Positions 1 to 7,726 of a stretch of DNA of 20,284 nucleotides are shown piece after piece. This stretch comes from Nitrososphaerota archaeon. GTDB taxonomy: Archaea > Thermoproteota > Nitrososphaeria > Nitrososphaerales > Gagatemarchaeaceae. The notes beneath the pieces were generated by a model. The model was given only the letters and a program-made list of their open reading frames with translations, searched no databases and was not told the origin of the DNA. Position 1 is the stretch's first letter; each line of letters opens with the position of its first letter. The stretch is taken from NCBI GenBank assembly GCA_005877185.1, contig VBPQ01000059.1, positions 1 through 20,284 of the forward strand, read 5' to 3'. Made by a program: the position numbers and the translations under genes.

Positions 1-54
1 CCCAAGATGCTGGGGCTGTGGGAGAAGAGGGACCTGCTGGCCGGAACATTCTAA
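1..54 (+). CDS. 3' end of an upstream gene (partial)
   Basis: The frame is open from the first base of the window and ends at TAA (52-54). It encodes a 17-residue tail reading PKMLGLWEKRDLLAGTF. Its codons are G/C-ending like those of the real genes here. The remaining gap to the beta-propeller start at 202 is normal for a separate gene. The fragment is too short to name, and it could be chance. Confidence 0.4.
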   Translation, partial: PKMLGLWEKRDLLAGTF

Positions 55-201
55 GGGCGAGAAGCAGAGGTGGGACTGCGCACCCGCTTCTGGGGAATAG
101 GAGCCGATGAAACCCACGAAGGGTCTGTCAGACGTTCGCCAGAGCAGAACAGGGTGTTCTGTAGCTTAGGCTTTAGTCCCCCGCCCGCCATCCCATTACC
201 C

Positions 202-2160
202 ATGCAGAGTGCTTCCAGGGTTGGTTTCCGGTACAGGGAGGCGGCAATCTTCGTGATGGCGATCATGGGGGTGGCGGCCGGGCTAGCGGCCTTTTCCTAT
301 TCATCGACCGTGCTTAACAGTTCGCTAGGTGGTGGAACAGCCCATGCGGTCGCGGAAGGACTTGGTTCTTTCCAGAGTTATTCACAGCTTCAGGACTTTA
401 TGGCGGCAAACGCCAAGAGCGCCCAGCAGTACGGTAGACGAGGAATCTGGTTCGGTGGACCTCTAATGAGGTTCGGGGGAATCGTCCCCACCTTCGCGGC
501 CAACGCCGCTCTTACGACTGCAGCAGCCCAGTCAGCCCTTACCTTTACCGGCACTAACGTGCAGGTCCAGGGCATAGACGAGCCCGATAGGGTGAAGACC
601 GACGGAAAGCACCTCTTCGTCTCGACGAACGACGCCGTTACGATCCTGAATGCATACCCTCCAAACTCCACATCGACCCTTTCGACGATAGCCTTCCAGA
701 ACGGCAGAGTGTTGGGGATAGAGATCTCTCCGGACCGCCTCATGGTCATCGACGAGCGAAGCACCAACACCACACACATCGACCTCTTGCTCTACGACGC
801 GTCAGTCCCCTCCTCGCCGAAACTGATGGGAAACACGAGCATCGCGGGAACCTATGTAGCGGCCCGCCTCGCTCAGGGTTACATCTACGCGGTAATCCAG
901 CAGCCCTCTTACAGCTTCGACAACAAAGGCAACGCAACTGGCGTAATGCCCTTAGTGACCGAGGATGGCGTCAGGACGACCCTTCCACCCTCTTCAGTCT
1001 ACTACACCCCCAACAGGGCGCAGATCAGCTATTACACGATGGTCGCGAGCGTGAGCATGTCTACCGGGAAAGAGAGTACCCTCTCGGTTCTCACCGGCCC
1101 ATCATCGACGATCTACGTTTCCACATCAAACATCTACGTTGTCTACACCAACTACCAGGAGTATTACGCAGACAACATTCCGGGTGACATATACACCGGC
1201 GGCGCCATATCTTCAACGAACCTCCAGCAGGGGCAGAACAGCACGATCTTCCGGGCCTCGTACTCTTCCGACGGCAACGTGACCGTGAAAGCGGTCGGCT
1301 CTGTCCCCGGAACGGTCCTCAACCAGTTCTCCCTGGACGAATACAACAACTACTTCAGAGTGGCCACGAGCCGCTTCGCCGAGATCGGGGGCGCCTACAC
1401 GCGCAGCGATGACGTCTACGTGCTCGGCCAGGACATGAGTCAGGTTTCGGCCCTCCGGAATCTCGCGCCGGGAGAGAACCTCTATGCGGTCCGTTTCGTG
1501 GGCGATATGGGCTACGTGGTCACGTTCGAGCAGATCGACCCTCTGTTCGCAATTTCCTTCAAAGACATCACCAACCCGGTCGTTCTTAGCGCCCTGAAAG
1601 TCACGGGCTATTCAGATTACCTTCACCCACTCCCCGGTGGCTACCTGATTGGGGTCGGAAAGGAGGCAGTCCCATCCTCGAACGGAAACTTCGCCTGGTA
1701 TCTCGGGATGAAACTCTCACTCTTCCGGGTCTTCGACAACGGCACCTCGACCCAGGTCTCGAAGTACCTGATCGGCGACCGCGGGACGGATTCCCCCGTT
1801 CTCAACGACCACCTGGCATTCACTTTCGACTCATCGAGGAACATAACGGCGATCCCTGTCCTCCTTGCGAAGGTGAGCGGGAACCAGAGTTATAGCCCGA
1901 GTAGCCCCCCGCCGTATGGCGACGTCGTCTGGCAGGGTGTCTACGTCTTCAAGGTGACCGCGGCAGGCTTCACCCTCCTCGGAAGGGTGTCCCAATACCC
2001 GCCTGGCAGCAACTACGGCGACTCGCCGGTCAACAATCTACAGATTGACAGGAGCGTCATCATCGGGAACTACCTCTACACGGTCTCTCAGGGCGAGGTC
2101 ATGGTGAGCGATCTCTCCTCATACTCGACGGTGGCGACCGTTCAGTTACCGGGAAGGTAG
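202..2160 (+). CDS. Membrane-anchored secreted beta-propeller domain protein
   Basis: A 652-residue protein. An N-terminal hydrophobic segment (about residues 14-35, after a short basic start) acts as a signal or anchor, so the body should lie outside the cell. The stretch TNVQVQGIDEPDRVKTDGKH, followed by repeated beta-rich units, matches the family of secreted proteins with a C-terminal beta-propeller distantly related to WD40 repeats (PF09826/COG4880). Molecular function in that family is not established. The frame is open back to 70, but ATG 202 is preferred: it places the hydrophobic segment at the N-terminus, and a weak TATA-like CTTTAG is centred about 28 bases upstream. Several N-x-S/T sites suggest possible glycosylation. 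The gene is convergent with the DUF429 gene. Confidence 0.85.
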   Translation: MQSASRVGFRYREAAIFVMAIMGVAAGLAAFSYSSTVLNSSLGGGTAHAVAEGLGSFQSYSQLQDFMAANAKSAQQYGRRGIWFGGPLMRFGGIVPTFAANAALTTAAAQSALTFTGTNVQVQGIDEPDRVKTDGKHLFVSTNDAVTILNAYPPNSTSTLSTIAFQNGRVLGIEISPDRLMVIDERSTNTTHIDLLLYDASVPSSPKLMGNTSIAGTYVAARLAQGYIYAVIQQPSYSFDNKGNATGVMPLVTEDGVRTTLPPSSVYYTPNRAQISYYTMVASVSMSTGKESTLSVLTGPSSTIYVSTSNIYVVYTNYQEYYADNIPGDIYTGGAISSTNLQQGQNSTIFRASYSSDGNVTVKAVGSVPGTVLNQFSLDEYNNYFRVATSRFAEIGGAYTRSDDVYVLGQDMSQVSALRNLAPGENLYAVRFVGDMGYVVTFEQIDPLFAISFKDITNPVVLSALKVTGYSDYLHPLPGGYLIGVGKEAVPSSNGNFAWYLGMKLSLFRVFDNGTSTQVSKYLIGDRGTDSPVLNDHLAFTFDSSRNITAIPVLLAKVSGNQSYSPSSPPPYGDVVWQGVYVFKVTAAGFTLLGRVSQYPPGSNYGDSPVNNLQIDRSVIIGNYLYTVSQGEVMVSDLSSYSTVATVQLPGR

Positions 2161-2308
2161 TCGGGTTTCCGGCGTGACACGAAAAACGCTCCCGCAAAGG
2201 GCTTCCAAATCCATTTACTGAAGCCAATCGGGTTCGGTCCCCTCCGGCAGCCCTCAACGGGGGAGGATTACAAGAGCGGTGACGGACGAATTAGTTCGGG
2301 CCTCTCCA

Positions 2309-2920
2309 TCATCCCGCAGACTTGTGGGAAGTCCGCTTCGGCAAGATCATCAGTCCCTCTTCCGGGTCGCCTATTGCGAGGTAGTCTCCCTCGAGGAGCA
2401 TCTTTCCGACCAGGGCGCACGTGATCGCGTCCAACTCATCACCCGTGAGGTCTTTTCGTTCGACTTCGCCGCCTACGCCATGCCGAATCAACGCCGTCCT
2501 AAGTTTCTCCAGCCCCTCCTGCTTCCGCGGCATGCCGAGCATGTCCTGGATTGCGCCCGGGAAGCTCTCGATCACACGGAGTCCCGACCCCTCGAAGACA
2601 CTCCTCAGTCTCATTCCCCTCTTGGTCAACTTTCGCATCGGTCCCAGAGAGATCGGAAAGAACCTGATCTTCATCCTGAGGAGCTCCCTGTCGCAAGCCC
2701 GGAAGTGAGGAGGGCCCTTCACCTCGAGGCTCTCCCTCCCCTTTGGAAGGAAGAGAGGCGCGTCGATGCTTACCACGTCGGGCGTTTCTGACATCGTCTC
2801 CCGGATGACCTCCTCGTCTGTGTAGAGCACCTTGGTCCGGCAGGAGAACCTCTGGTCCATGGAGCAGAAACCAGTTCTTCTAGTCTCGCTCCCTGCGAGG
2901 TCCAGCCCGACGATTCTCAT
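2309..2920 (-). CDS. DUF429 domain protein (predicted RNase H-like fold)
   Basis: A 203-residue protein beginning MRIVGLDLAGSE, the first strand of the RNase H-like fold with its acidic residue (D7). It continues with VVSIDAPLFLPKGR and ends with GDELDAITCAL, which are the characteristic blocks of DUF429 proteins. Members are predicted nucleases or nucleotide-binding proteins, and no substrate is known. An in-frame start exists at 2986, but ATG 2920 opens exactly at the conserved first strand and has a TATA-like TTATA centred 29 bases upstream, so a leaderless message is likely. The gene is divergent from the flavin reductase-like gene, with back-to-back promoters. Confidence 0.75.
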   Translation of the reverse strand: MRIVGLDLAGSETRRTGFCSMDQRFSCRTKVLYTDEEVIRETMSETPDVVSIDAPLFLPKGRESLEVKGPPHFRACDRELLRMKIRFFPISLGPMRKLTKRGMRLRSVFEGSGLRVIESFPGAIQDMLGMPRKQEGLEKLRTALIRHGVGGEVERKDLTGDELDAITCALVGKMLLEGDYLAIGDPEEGLMILPKRTSHKSAG

Positions 2921-2945
2921 GGCGCGCTCTCTCTTCAACCCCGAG

Positions 2946-2953
2946 GTATAAGG
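2946..2953 (-). promoter_or_regulatory. TATA box for the DUF429 gene
   Basis: On the minus strand it reads CCTTATAC, centred about 29 bases before ATG 2920. This spacing puts the transcription start at or next to the start codon. Confidence 0.55.
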
Positions 2954-2985
2954 CGCCCAACCCTCTGGCTCGAGGCCCTGCTCCA

Positions 2986-2993
2986 CTTTATAC
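2986..2993 (+). promoter_or_regulatory. TATA box for the flavin reductase-like gene
   Basis: CTTTATAC, with TTTATA centred 29-30 bases before ATG 3019. It mirrors the divergent promoter at 2946-2953 and supports 3019 rather than the in-frame GTG at 2998 as the start. Confidence 0.6.
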
Positions 2994-3018
2994 GGCCGTG
3001 ACGGGTGGTCTCGGTCGG

Positions 3019-3543
3019 ATGAAGGAGGTCGACAGGAGCAAGGCGTACCGCCTCTTCTATCCGTCGGTTCCGGCGGTGCTCTCGACCTCGTACAGGAAGA
3101 CTGTCTCCGCGATGCCCGTCGTCTCCTTTACCACTCTCTCCGAGTCTCCCTCCCTCGTGGGTCTCTCGTCCCTGCCCTCGCACGCGACCCATAAAACGGT
3201 CCTCTCCGCGAGGCGATTCTCTCTCTGCTGGCTCGACAGAAAAGACCTTCGCGCAATGGCACACCTCGCATCCCACCCGGGGAGGGAGGGCGAGGACAAG
3301 CTGCTCTCGGCAGGCTTGAAGCACCACAGAGGCAAGAAGGTGGACGTCCCCGTGATAGACGCCGCGGTAGCCGTCTTGGAATGCTCTCTGACAAAGACCA
3401 TCAAATTTGGAGACCACGAACTGCTCGTCGGGAGGGTGAAGGCATCATACGCAATCGAGGATTTTCGCGATTACTGGTCCTTCGAAGAGTACAGGCCTAT
3501 CTTGTACACAGGCTGGAAGGGTGACCTCACCACTCTGGACTAA
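3019..3543 (+). CDS. Flavin reductase-like (FMN-binding split barrel) protein
   Basis: A 174-residue protein. The N-terminal part (RLFYPSVPAVLSTSY, then MPVVSFTTLSESPSLVGLS) is the FMN-binding split-barrel pattern of the flavin reductase family (PF01613), where the backbone and S/T residues bind the FMN phosphate. The later HLVLGRV-like block (DHELLVGRVKASY) matches the family's closing strands. Members bind FMN and use NAD(P)H or another electron source, and the physiological partner cannot be read from sequence. Start 3019 is chosen from the TATA spacing. It converges on the broken PPOX gene with an 8-base gap. A flavoprotein fits the flavin/F420 neighbourhood. Confidence 0.72.
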   Translation: MKEVDRSKAYRLFYPSVPAVLSTSYRKTVSAMPVVSFTTLSESPSLVGLSSLPSHATHKTVLSARRFSLCWLDRKDLRAMAHLASHPGREGEDKLLSAGLKHHRGKKVDVPVIDAAVAVLECSLTKTIKFGDHELLVGRVKASYAIEDFRDYWSFEEYRPILYTGWKGDLTTLD

Positions 3544-3565
3544 CCTAGCGACTAGGCTCTAGCCT
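3544..3565. other. Two overlapping short inverted repeats between convergent genes
   Basis: CCTAG-CGA-CTAGG (3544-3556) and AGGCT-CT-AGCCT (3554-3565) share three bases, so only one hairpin could form at a time. They sit just after the flavin reductase stop and overlap the end of the broken PPOX gene. There is no T-tract, so a terminator role is only a guess. Confidence 0.3.
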
Positions 3566-3933
3566 GAAACTTCCAAAACTTGAGGCTCTCGATCGTGACA
3601 CGGATGGTCCTCGATCCGACCAGCCCCAACCATCGGTACTGCGGATACTTCGAGAGGAGTAGCTCCTTGGCCCTACCCTCTTCGCCCGGGTCTCTTACCA
3701 GGGATGCCCTCCCGTGTACGAGGAGGTACGATAGCCTCCTCCAGTCGTCGGAGCGCGATGTTCTTGACCCTCGCTAGCCCGCGCCCAGACTTGGGCTTTC
3801 GGTCTATCGCCGAGTAGATCTTCCCCGACTCGTACGCGAAGCAGACGGGGATGACCGTCGGTCCTTTCTTTCCCATCGTAGCGAGGAAACCCCTCTCCTT
3901 GGTTCTGAGGTAACTCTCCGCTTCTTTCTTCAA
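3552..3933 (-). pseudogene. Broken PPOX-class F420-dependent protein (TIGR03668-like)
   Basis: The first frame runs from TTG 3933 and gives GFLATMGKKGPTVIPVCFAY, then SAIDRKPKSGRGLARVKNI, which is the N-terminal half of the PPOX-class, probably F420-binding split-barrel family TIGR03668. At about 3751-3758 the homology leaves this frame. It resumes one base over as SDDWRRLSYLLVHGRASLV, then LLLSKYPQYRWLG, and ends at TAG 3552-3554. The family normally has about a dozen residues (NPRVSLLVD-like) between these halves, and they are absent here. This therefore looks like a small deletion that also shifted the frame, not a one-base error. The TTG start overlaps the stop of the LLM gene (TTGA), so it was the last gene of the operon. 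A functional short form is unlikely. Confidence 0.7.
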
Positions 3934-4826
3934 GAGTAGGACCGGATTATCTCCCCGGAAAATTTCGCGATGTCCGCGACCATTTCCCTGACCTCGTCCC
4001 GGTAGATGTACGCCACCAGGTATTCGAGTCCTGCCTTCGCGTACTCGTCCAGCTTGCGGGACATCTCCTCACGGGACCCAGAGAGCGTCACCCTCTTCTC
4101 CCCATCCGCCGAGACGTAGTCCTCTCTTCTCCTCCTCACGTCCACAGTCAACCTCACCGAGATAGTCTTCTCCGTCCCAGCCTTCTTCACCCTTCCAGCT
4201 CCCTGAGACAGCCTGCCCGGGTCGACACCTACGGGGTGCCAGCCGTCACCCACCTTCGCAGCTCTCTCGATGGCGGCGTCGGAGGTCCCTCCAACCCATA
4301 TCGGTATGATCTTCTGGACGGGCTTGGGAAAGAAGGCTGCGTCGCTACTAACCCTGAAGAACTTTCCCGAGTAGTTGATCGTGCTGTCGGTCCAGAGCCT
4401 CCTGAGCAGGTCAATGCCTTCGTCGAGGACCTTCCCTCTCTTCCTGAAGTCAGCCCGCAGGTACTCGAACTCCCCTTCGGCCCAGCCCGCGCCGACGCCG
4501 AGAATCATCCTTCCGCCCGAGAACTGGTCAAGAGTGGCCGCCTGCTTCGCGACCAAGAAGGGGTCACGCTGAGGGAGGACGAGTACCGAGGTCCCGAGTT
4601 TCACCCCGCTGGTCTTCGCAGCGATTGAAGCGAGAGTCACGAACGGCTCGAAGAGCTCGTCGTAGGGGCTCTTGAGTCTCCTCGGCATGATGATGTGGTC
4701 CGTCGCCCAGACGGAATCGAAACCATTCACCTCGGCCGCGACGGCCAACTCAAGAAGCTCGCCGGGTCCGACCTTCCCCCCAAAGTTCGGGAGGCAGAGT
4801 CCGAACTTCATGCGAGCGTCTACCAT
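3930..4826 (-). CDS. LLM-class F420-dependent oxidoreductase
   Basis: A 298-residue TIM-barrel protein of the bacterial luciferase-like family (PF00296). It shows KFGLCLPNFGG at the first strand, VWATDHIIMP (the usual W-x-D-H block), LGTSVLVLPQRDPFLVAKQ, GGRMILGVGAGW and IPIWVGGTSDAAIERAA. These are typical of the F420-dependent rather than the FMN-dependent branch. Its substrate is unknown. ATG 4826 is given, and ATG 4811 (MKFGLCL) is an equally good start matching most family members. It lies 20 bases after the F420H2:NADP oxidoreductase-like gene and overlaps the start of the broken PPOX gene by 4 bases, so three deazaflavin-type genes are consecutive. Confidence 0.87.
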   Translation of the reverse strand: MVDARMKFGLCLPNFGGKVGPGELLELAVAAEVNGFDSVWATDHIIMPRRLKSPYDELFEPFVTLASIAAKTSGVKLGTSVLVLPQRDPFLVAKQAATLDQFSGGRMILGVGAGWAEGEFEYLRADFRKRGKVLDEGIDLLRRLWTDSTINYSGKFFRVSSDAAFFPKPVQKIIPIWVGGTSDAAIERAAKVGDGWHPVGVDPGRLSQGAGRVKKAGTEKTISVRLTVDVRRRREDYVSADGEKRVTLSGSREEMSRKLDEYAKAGLEYLVAYIYRDEVREMVADIAKFSGEIIRSYS

Positions 4827-4846
4827 TTGCCGCCATCTTCGTCTTA

Positions 4847-5494
4847 TTAGACTATCCTTATCGAGAGATTCTTCCCTCCGTTGAGCCTCCCGAGGTTCAG
4901 GAGCAGAGGCGTCAGCGCCTCGACTGTCCGGGCTGAGCTCAGGGGACCCGCGTACAGAGGTTTGAGGTCCTGGATTGACGAGACGACCGCCGCTACTTCT
5001 TTGAACGTCTCTCTTCTCTCCGAGGCCACCGGGACCGTGTACTCCAGCCTTTCTCCCATCGCCAGCAGTTTCGGGGCGGGGACTGTGTGGAAGGCGGCCG
5101 CGACCCTGCTCCCCTCGAGAATCGAAGCGACCGTCTCGGCGGCCGAGCCGTCGCTCGGTGAGTAGGTGAACCTACCGTCCTTCAGCTTCATCGGAACTAT
5201 CGGCGAGATTACGAGCTTACCCCAAAGCTCCTTCTCCATCTCTTGAATCAGCTCGGTCGCCGCCAGGTCCGGTAGAGCGAGTATCGCGCAGTCGCAAGCC
5301 CTCGCCACATCGAGGTTGGTCGCACCCCCGACCTTTCTTCCTGTGAGCCTGCTAGCCTCCTCGGCTACCTCCGCTGCTCTTGTTTCTACTCTGGACCCGA
5401 TCAACACTTCATAGCTATGCGAGAGCCTCGCGGCCAGTCCCCTACCGAGAGGACCGGTCCCCCCGACTATCCCGATTCGTCCGATCTCACTCAA
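4847..5494 (-). CDS. F420H2:NADP+ oxidoreductase-like protein (FNO/NPDR family)
   Basis: A 215-residue protein that passes hydride between F420H2 and NADP in the cytosol, judged by family. The Rossmann motif GIVGGTGPLGRGLA lies at residues 8-21. It is followed by VLIGSR, whose S-R pair fits 2'-phosphate (NADP) binding, and by CAILALPDLA and KLVISPIVPM. Length agrees with the family (about 210-225). The frame is open to 5539, but the extra N-terminus is basic and unlike the family. TTG 5494 begins directly before the Rossmann strand and overlaps the XPF stop by 8 bases, so it is preferred. The gene sits between xpf and the LLM oxidoreductase, its likely functional relative. Confidence 0.82.
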   Translation of the reverse strand: MSEIGRIGIVGGTGPLGRGLAARLSHSYEVLIGSRVETRAAEVAEEASRLTGRKVGGATNLDVARACDCAILALPDLAATELIQEMEKELWGKLVISPIVPMKLKDGRFTYSPSDGSAAETVASILEGSRVAAAFHTVPAPKLLAMGERLEYTVPVASERRETFKEVAAVVSSIQDLKPLYAGPLSSARTVEALTPLLLNLGRLNGGKNLSIRIV

Positions 5495-6170
5495 GCTTCG
5501 TCTGCGACTCCCCCGCAGGCACCCCGACAAAACTCTCATCCAGGAGGCGCTTGATCTTCTCCGCCCTCTTCCAGCCTATCCCGGGGGTCAAGGAGAGTTC
5601 GCCCTGAGTCAGGCTCATGACCCGTCTAGGCGACCCGTACTTGCGGAGCAGTCGCTCCGCGAGCTTCCGCCCGACTCCGGGGAGCGACGAGATGAGGTAG
5701 ACCTGCTGCTGAGAGAAGCTCTTGCTCCTCGGCGGCGTCTCGCTCATCTGGTGAGGCACCGGCCTAGCCCTGACATTTCTCAGCAGCTCGGAGATTGCCA
5801 CCGCCGTCTCTGTCTTGTTGGCGGTGAAGAGGACCCTCAGACCGTAAGCCAGGGTCACTGATGCGATAGCGCCGTAGTATGACTTCACGTTTCGAGTCAG
5901 CCTCTCCACCTCCTTCGAGTCTCCCTCGATCAGCAGATAGGGCTTCGCATACGCGCTCGCGATTCGTGAGGCCTGGATGAAGATCCTCGAGTCGTAGACG
6001 GAGGAGATTAGGTCGGGAATGCTCTTCCTCTCGACCGCGACCTCGGGGCTCAGCACATAATCCCCCACGGAGAGCTTGCTGAAGTAGACCCGTACGTTGA
6101 GCTTGGAGAGTTCTTCGGGGACACCGCTAGCCCTCTCCCTCTCGTCGGCTACCACTCTGACTGGTATCAT
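5487..6170 (-). CDS. xpf: XPF/ERCC4-type structure-specific endonuclease
   Basis: A 227-residue protein of the short archaeal XPF type, with no helicase. The nuclease domain carries ADERE near residue 8, GDY at 36-38 and the ERKSIPDL block (E47-R48-K49, D53), the metal-binding V/I-ERK-x3-D motif. Two helix-hairpin-helix motifs follow: LPGVGRKLAERLL (163-175) and LTPGIGWKRAEKI (194-206). Family members cut 3'-flap and branched DNA during repair, usually together with PCNA. No clear PCNA-interaction box is seen at the C-terminus. ATG 6170 is used: its A is shared with the TGA of ecfT (TGATG), and a GTG codon just precedes it. It is an odd passenger in a transporter/redox operon. Confidence 0.9.
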   Translation of the reverse strand: MIPVRVVADERERASGVPEELSKLNVRVYFSKLSVGDYVLSPEVAVERKSIPDLISSVYDSRIFIQASRIASAYAKPYLLIEGDSKEVERLTRNVKSYYGAIASVTLAYGLRVLFTANKTETAVAISELLRNVRARPVPHQMSETPPRSKSFSQQQVYLISSLPGVGRKLAERLLRKYGSPRRVMSLTQGELSLTPGIGWKRAEKIKRLLDESFVGVPAGESQTKLE

Positions 6171-6910
6171 CACAGGGGTGTCGGAAACCTGACGTAAATA
6201 TAGACTGTAATGATGAAGAGGATCAGACTGCCGGCAGCCACGAGTTTGTCCCTCTTACTCGAGCTGTACCTGTTGAGAGAGGTCGGCCTCGGGACTGCCC
6301 CGTACGCCCTCGACTCCATCGCCTCGGCCAATTCTCCGCTCCTGATAACGGAGTTGACCACGAGGGGAATCAGGACGGGCACCATCTTTCTCACCCGCTT
6401 GATCAGGTTCCCCTTCTCCACCTCTAACCCCCTCGACTTCTGAGCATCCACGATCTGTATCGCATCCAGCATCAGCACCGGGATGAACCTGACAGCCGTG
6501 GTGAATGCGAAGACTACGTCCCTCGGAAGATGCGCCGATTTCATCACCTGCTCGAGTTCGTCGGGCGAGGTAGTGATAAAGAAGAGGCTCGTCGAGATGA
6601 TTATGGCCAGGAACCTGACTGAGTAGATGGCCGAAGTGAGTAGCGATTGCCTGGCGAACAGGTTAATGACGAAGATGAAGACGGAGAAGCCCGCCGAGAA
6701 AACCAGAGTCCTCCCAACTCGCTTCAGGATCTTTGCCACGGCAGCGATACAAAGCATCACGCCCATCACCACGGCGAGCTGCGTGACCGAGTAAGCGGTC
6801 AGTGATACCACGAAGAGCTCCGCCGAGATGAGAAGCTTCACCCTCGGGTCGAGGCTGTGAAACGGGGAGCCCACCCTGCGAAAGATGAATCCGCCCGCGA
6901 CCCAATACAC
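6170..6910 (-). CDS. ecfT: ECF transporter transmembrane component EcfT
   Basis: A 246-residue membrane protein with several hydrophobic spans in the first 115 residues and one near the C-terminus (about 222-242). The two coupling-helix motifs of EcfT are clear: QKSRGL (157-162) and MESRAYG (198-204). These arginine-containing segments contact the two ATPases. EcfT joins the ATPase pair to the substrate-binding S component in the cell membrane. GTG 6910 directly follows the TAG of the preceding ATPase gene (TAGGTG), and the stop overlaps the xpf start. Confidence 0.92.
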   Translation of the reverse strand: MYWVAGGFIFRRVGSPFHSLDPRVKLLISAELFVVSLTAYSVTQLAVVMGVMLCIAAVAKILKRVGRTLVFSAGFSVFIFVINLFARQSLLTSAIYSVRFLAIIISTSLFFITTSPDELEQVMKSAHLPRDVVFAFTTAVRFIPVLMLDAIQIVDAQKSRGLEVEKGNLIKRVRKMVPVLIPLVVNSVIRSGELAEAMESRAYGAVPRPTSLNRYSSSKRDKLVAAGSLILFIITVYIYVRFPTPL

Positions 6911-7726
6911 CTATCCGACCCCCACCGGACCCGTTATCCACATCCTCGCGTCGTTCACGCTCGCGAACGGCGAGTCTGGCCGCCTCCTCAGGCGCTGGTA
7001 GAGCTTCACGAGCTGCGGCTGCATCACCCTGGCACCCTCAAGGAGCTTCTCGTCCCCCATAAGGGTGTGCGCCGGTCCGTCGGCCACGATCCTTCCTTGG
7101 GACATCACGACGAGGCGGGGCTGGAGGGGCCAGATGAACTCGACATCGTGAGAAACGATGATCGTCGTCTTTCCCGTCGACCTCAGCATCTTGATTATCC
7201 CCGAGAGCTTCTCCTTCTGAATCGCATCCTGACCGACCGTCGGTTCGTCCAGGATCACAACCTCCGGGTCCCAAGCCAGGATGCAAGCCAGCGTGAGTCT
7301 CTTCTTCTCCCCCCCGCTCAGCGCGAGGGGGGAGGAGTTCCTGTATTCATCAAGCCCGAAGAATTGCAGCGCCCAGTTCAGCCTCTGATCGATCAGCTCC
7401 CGGGAGAAGCCGAAGTTCTTCAGCGCGAACGTCGTCTCGGCCTCTACGCTCTCCGAGAAGAGCTGATGGTCTGGGTTCTGAAAGGCTATCCCGACCTTCC
7501 GGGAGAGTTCTGCGGTGCTCTTCAGCCTCGTATCCTCCCCATCGACGAGAACGGTTCCCTTCGTCGGCTTGAGCAGCCCGTTGACGTGTTTGACCAGAGT
7601 GGTCTTTCCGGCGCCATTCTCACCGACGACCGCGAGCATCTCGGCTTTCTCTACCTTGAGGCTGACATCCCTGAGAGCCGTCTTTCCCGTCTGATGGACG
7701 AAGGTGACATCCCTGAATTCTATCAT
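6911..7726 (-). CDS. ecfA: ECF transporter ATPase (second EcfA)
   Basis: A 271-residue ABC ATPase. Walker A GENGAGKTT is at 35-43, the Q-loop AFQNPDHQLF at 81-90, the signature LSGGEKKR at 136-143, Walker B VVILDEPT at 156-163, and the switch histidine in IVSHD. FQNPDHQLF is characteristic of cobalt/vitamin ECF ATPases. It pairs with the other EcfA to power vitamin uptake. Its ATG overlaps the upstream EcfA stop (ATGA, 7723-7726). Both ATPases have intact catalytic motifs, so a heterodimer is expected. Confidence 0.93.
   Translation of the reverse strand: MIEFRDVTFVHQTGKTALRDVSLKVEKAEMLAVVGENGAGKTTLVKHVNGLLKPTKGTVLVDGEDTRLKSTAELSRKVGIAFQNPDHQLFSESVEAETTFALKNFGFSRELIDQRLNWALQFFGLDEYRNSSPLALSGGEKKRLTLACILAWDPEVVILDEPTVGQDAIQKEKLSGIIKMLRSTGKTTIIVSHDVEFIWPLQPRLVVMSQGRIVADGPAHTLMGDEKLLEGARVMQPQLVKLYQRLRRRPDSPFASVNDARMWITGPVGVG

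Noticed and set aside
2225..2275. tRNA-like T-arm (GGGTTCGGTCCC followed by CTCCGGCA)
   Set aside because: Only three base pairs flank the loop, and no matching acceptor strand, D-arm or anticodon arm lies upstream.
2279..2791. Plus-strand frame of 170 codons after the beta-propeller gene
   Set aside because: It is antisense to the DUF429 gene, with no recognisable domain and no promoter at the right spacing.
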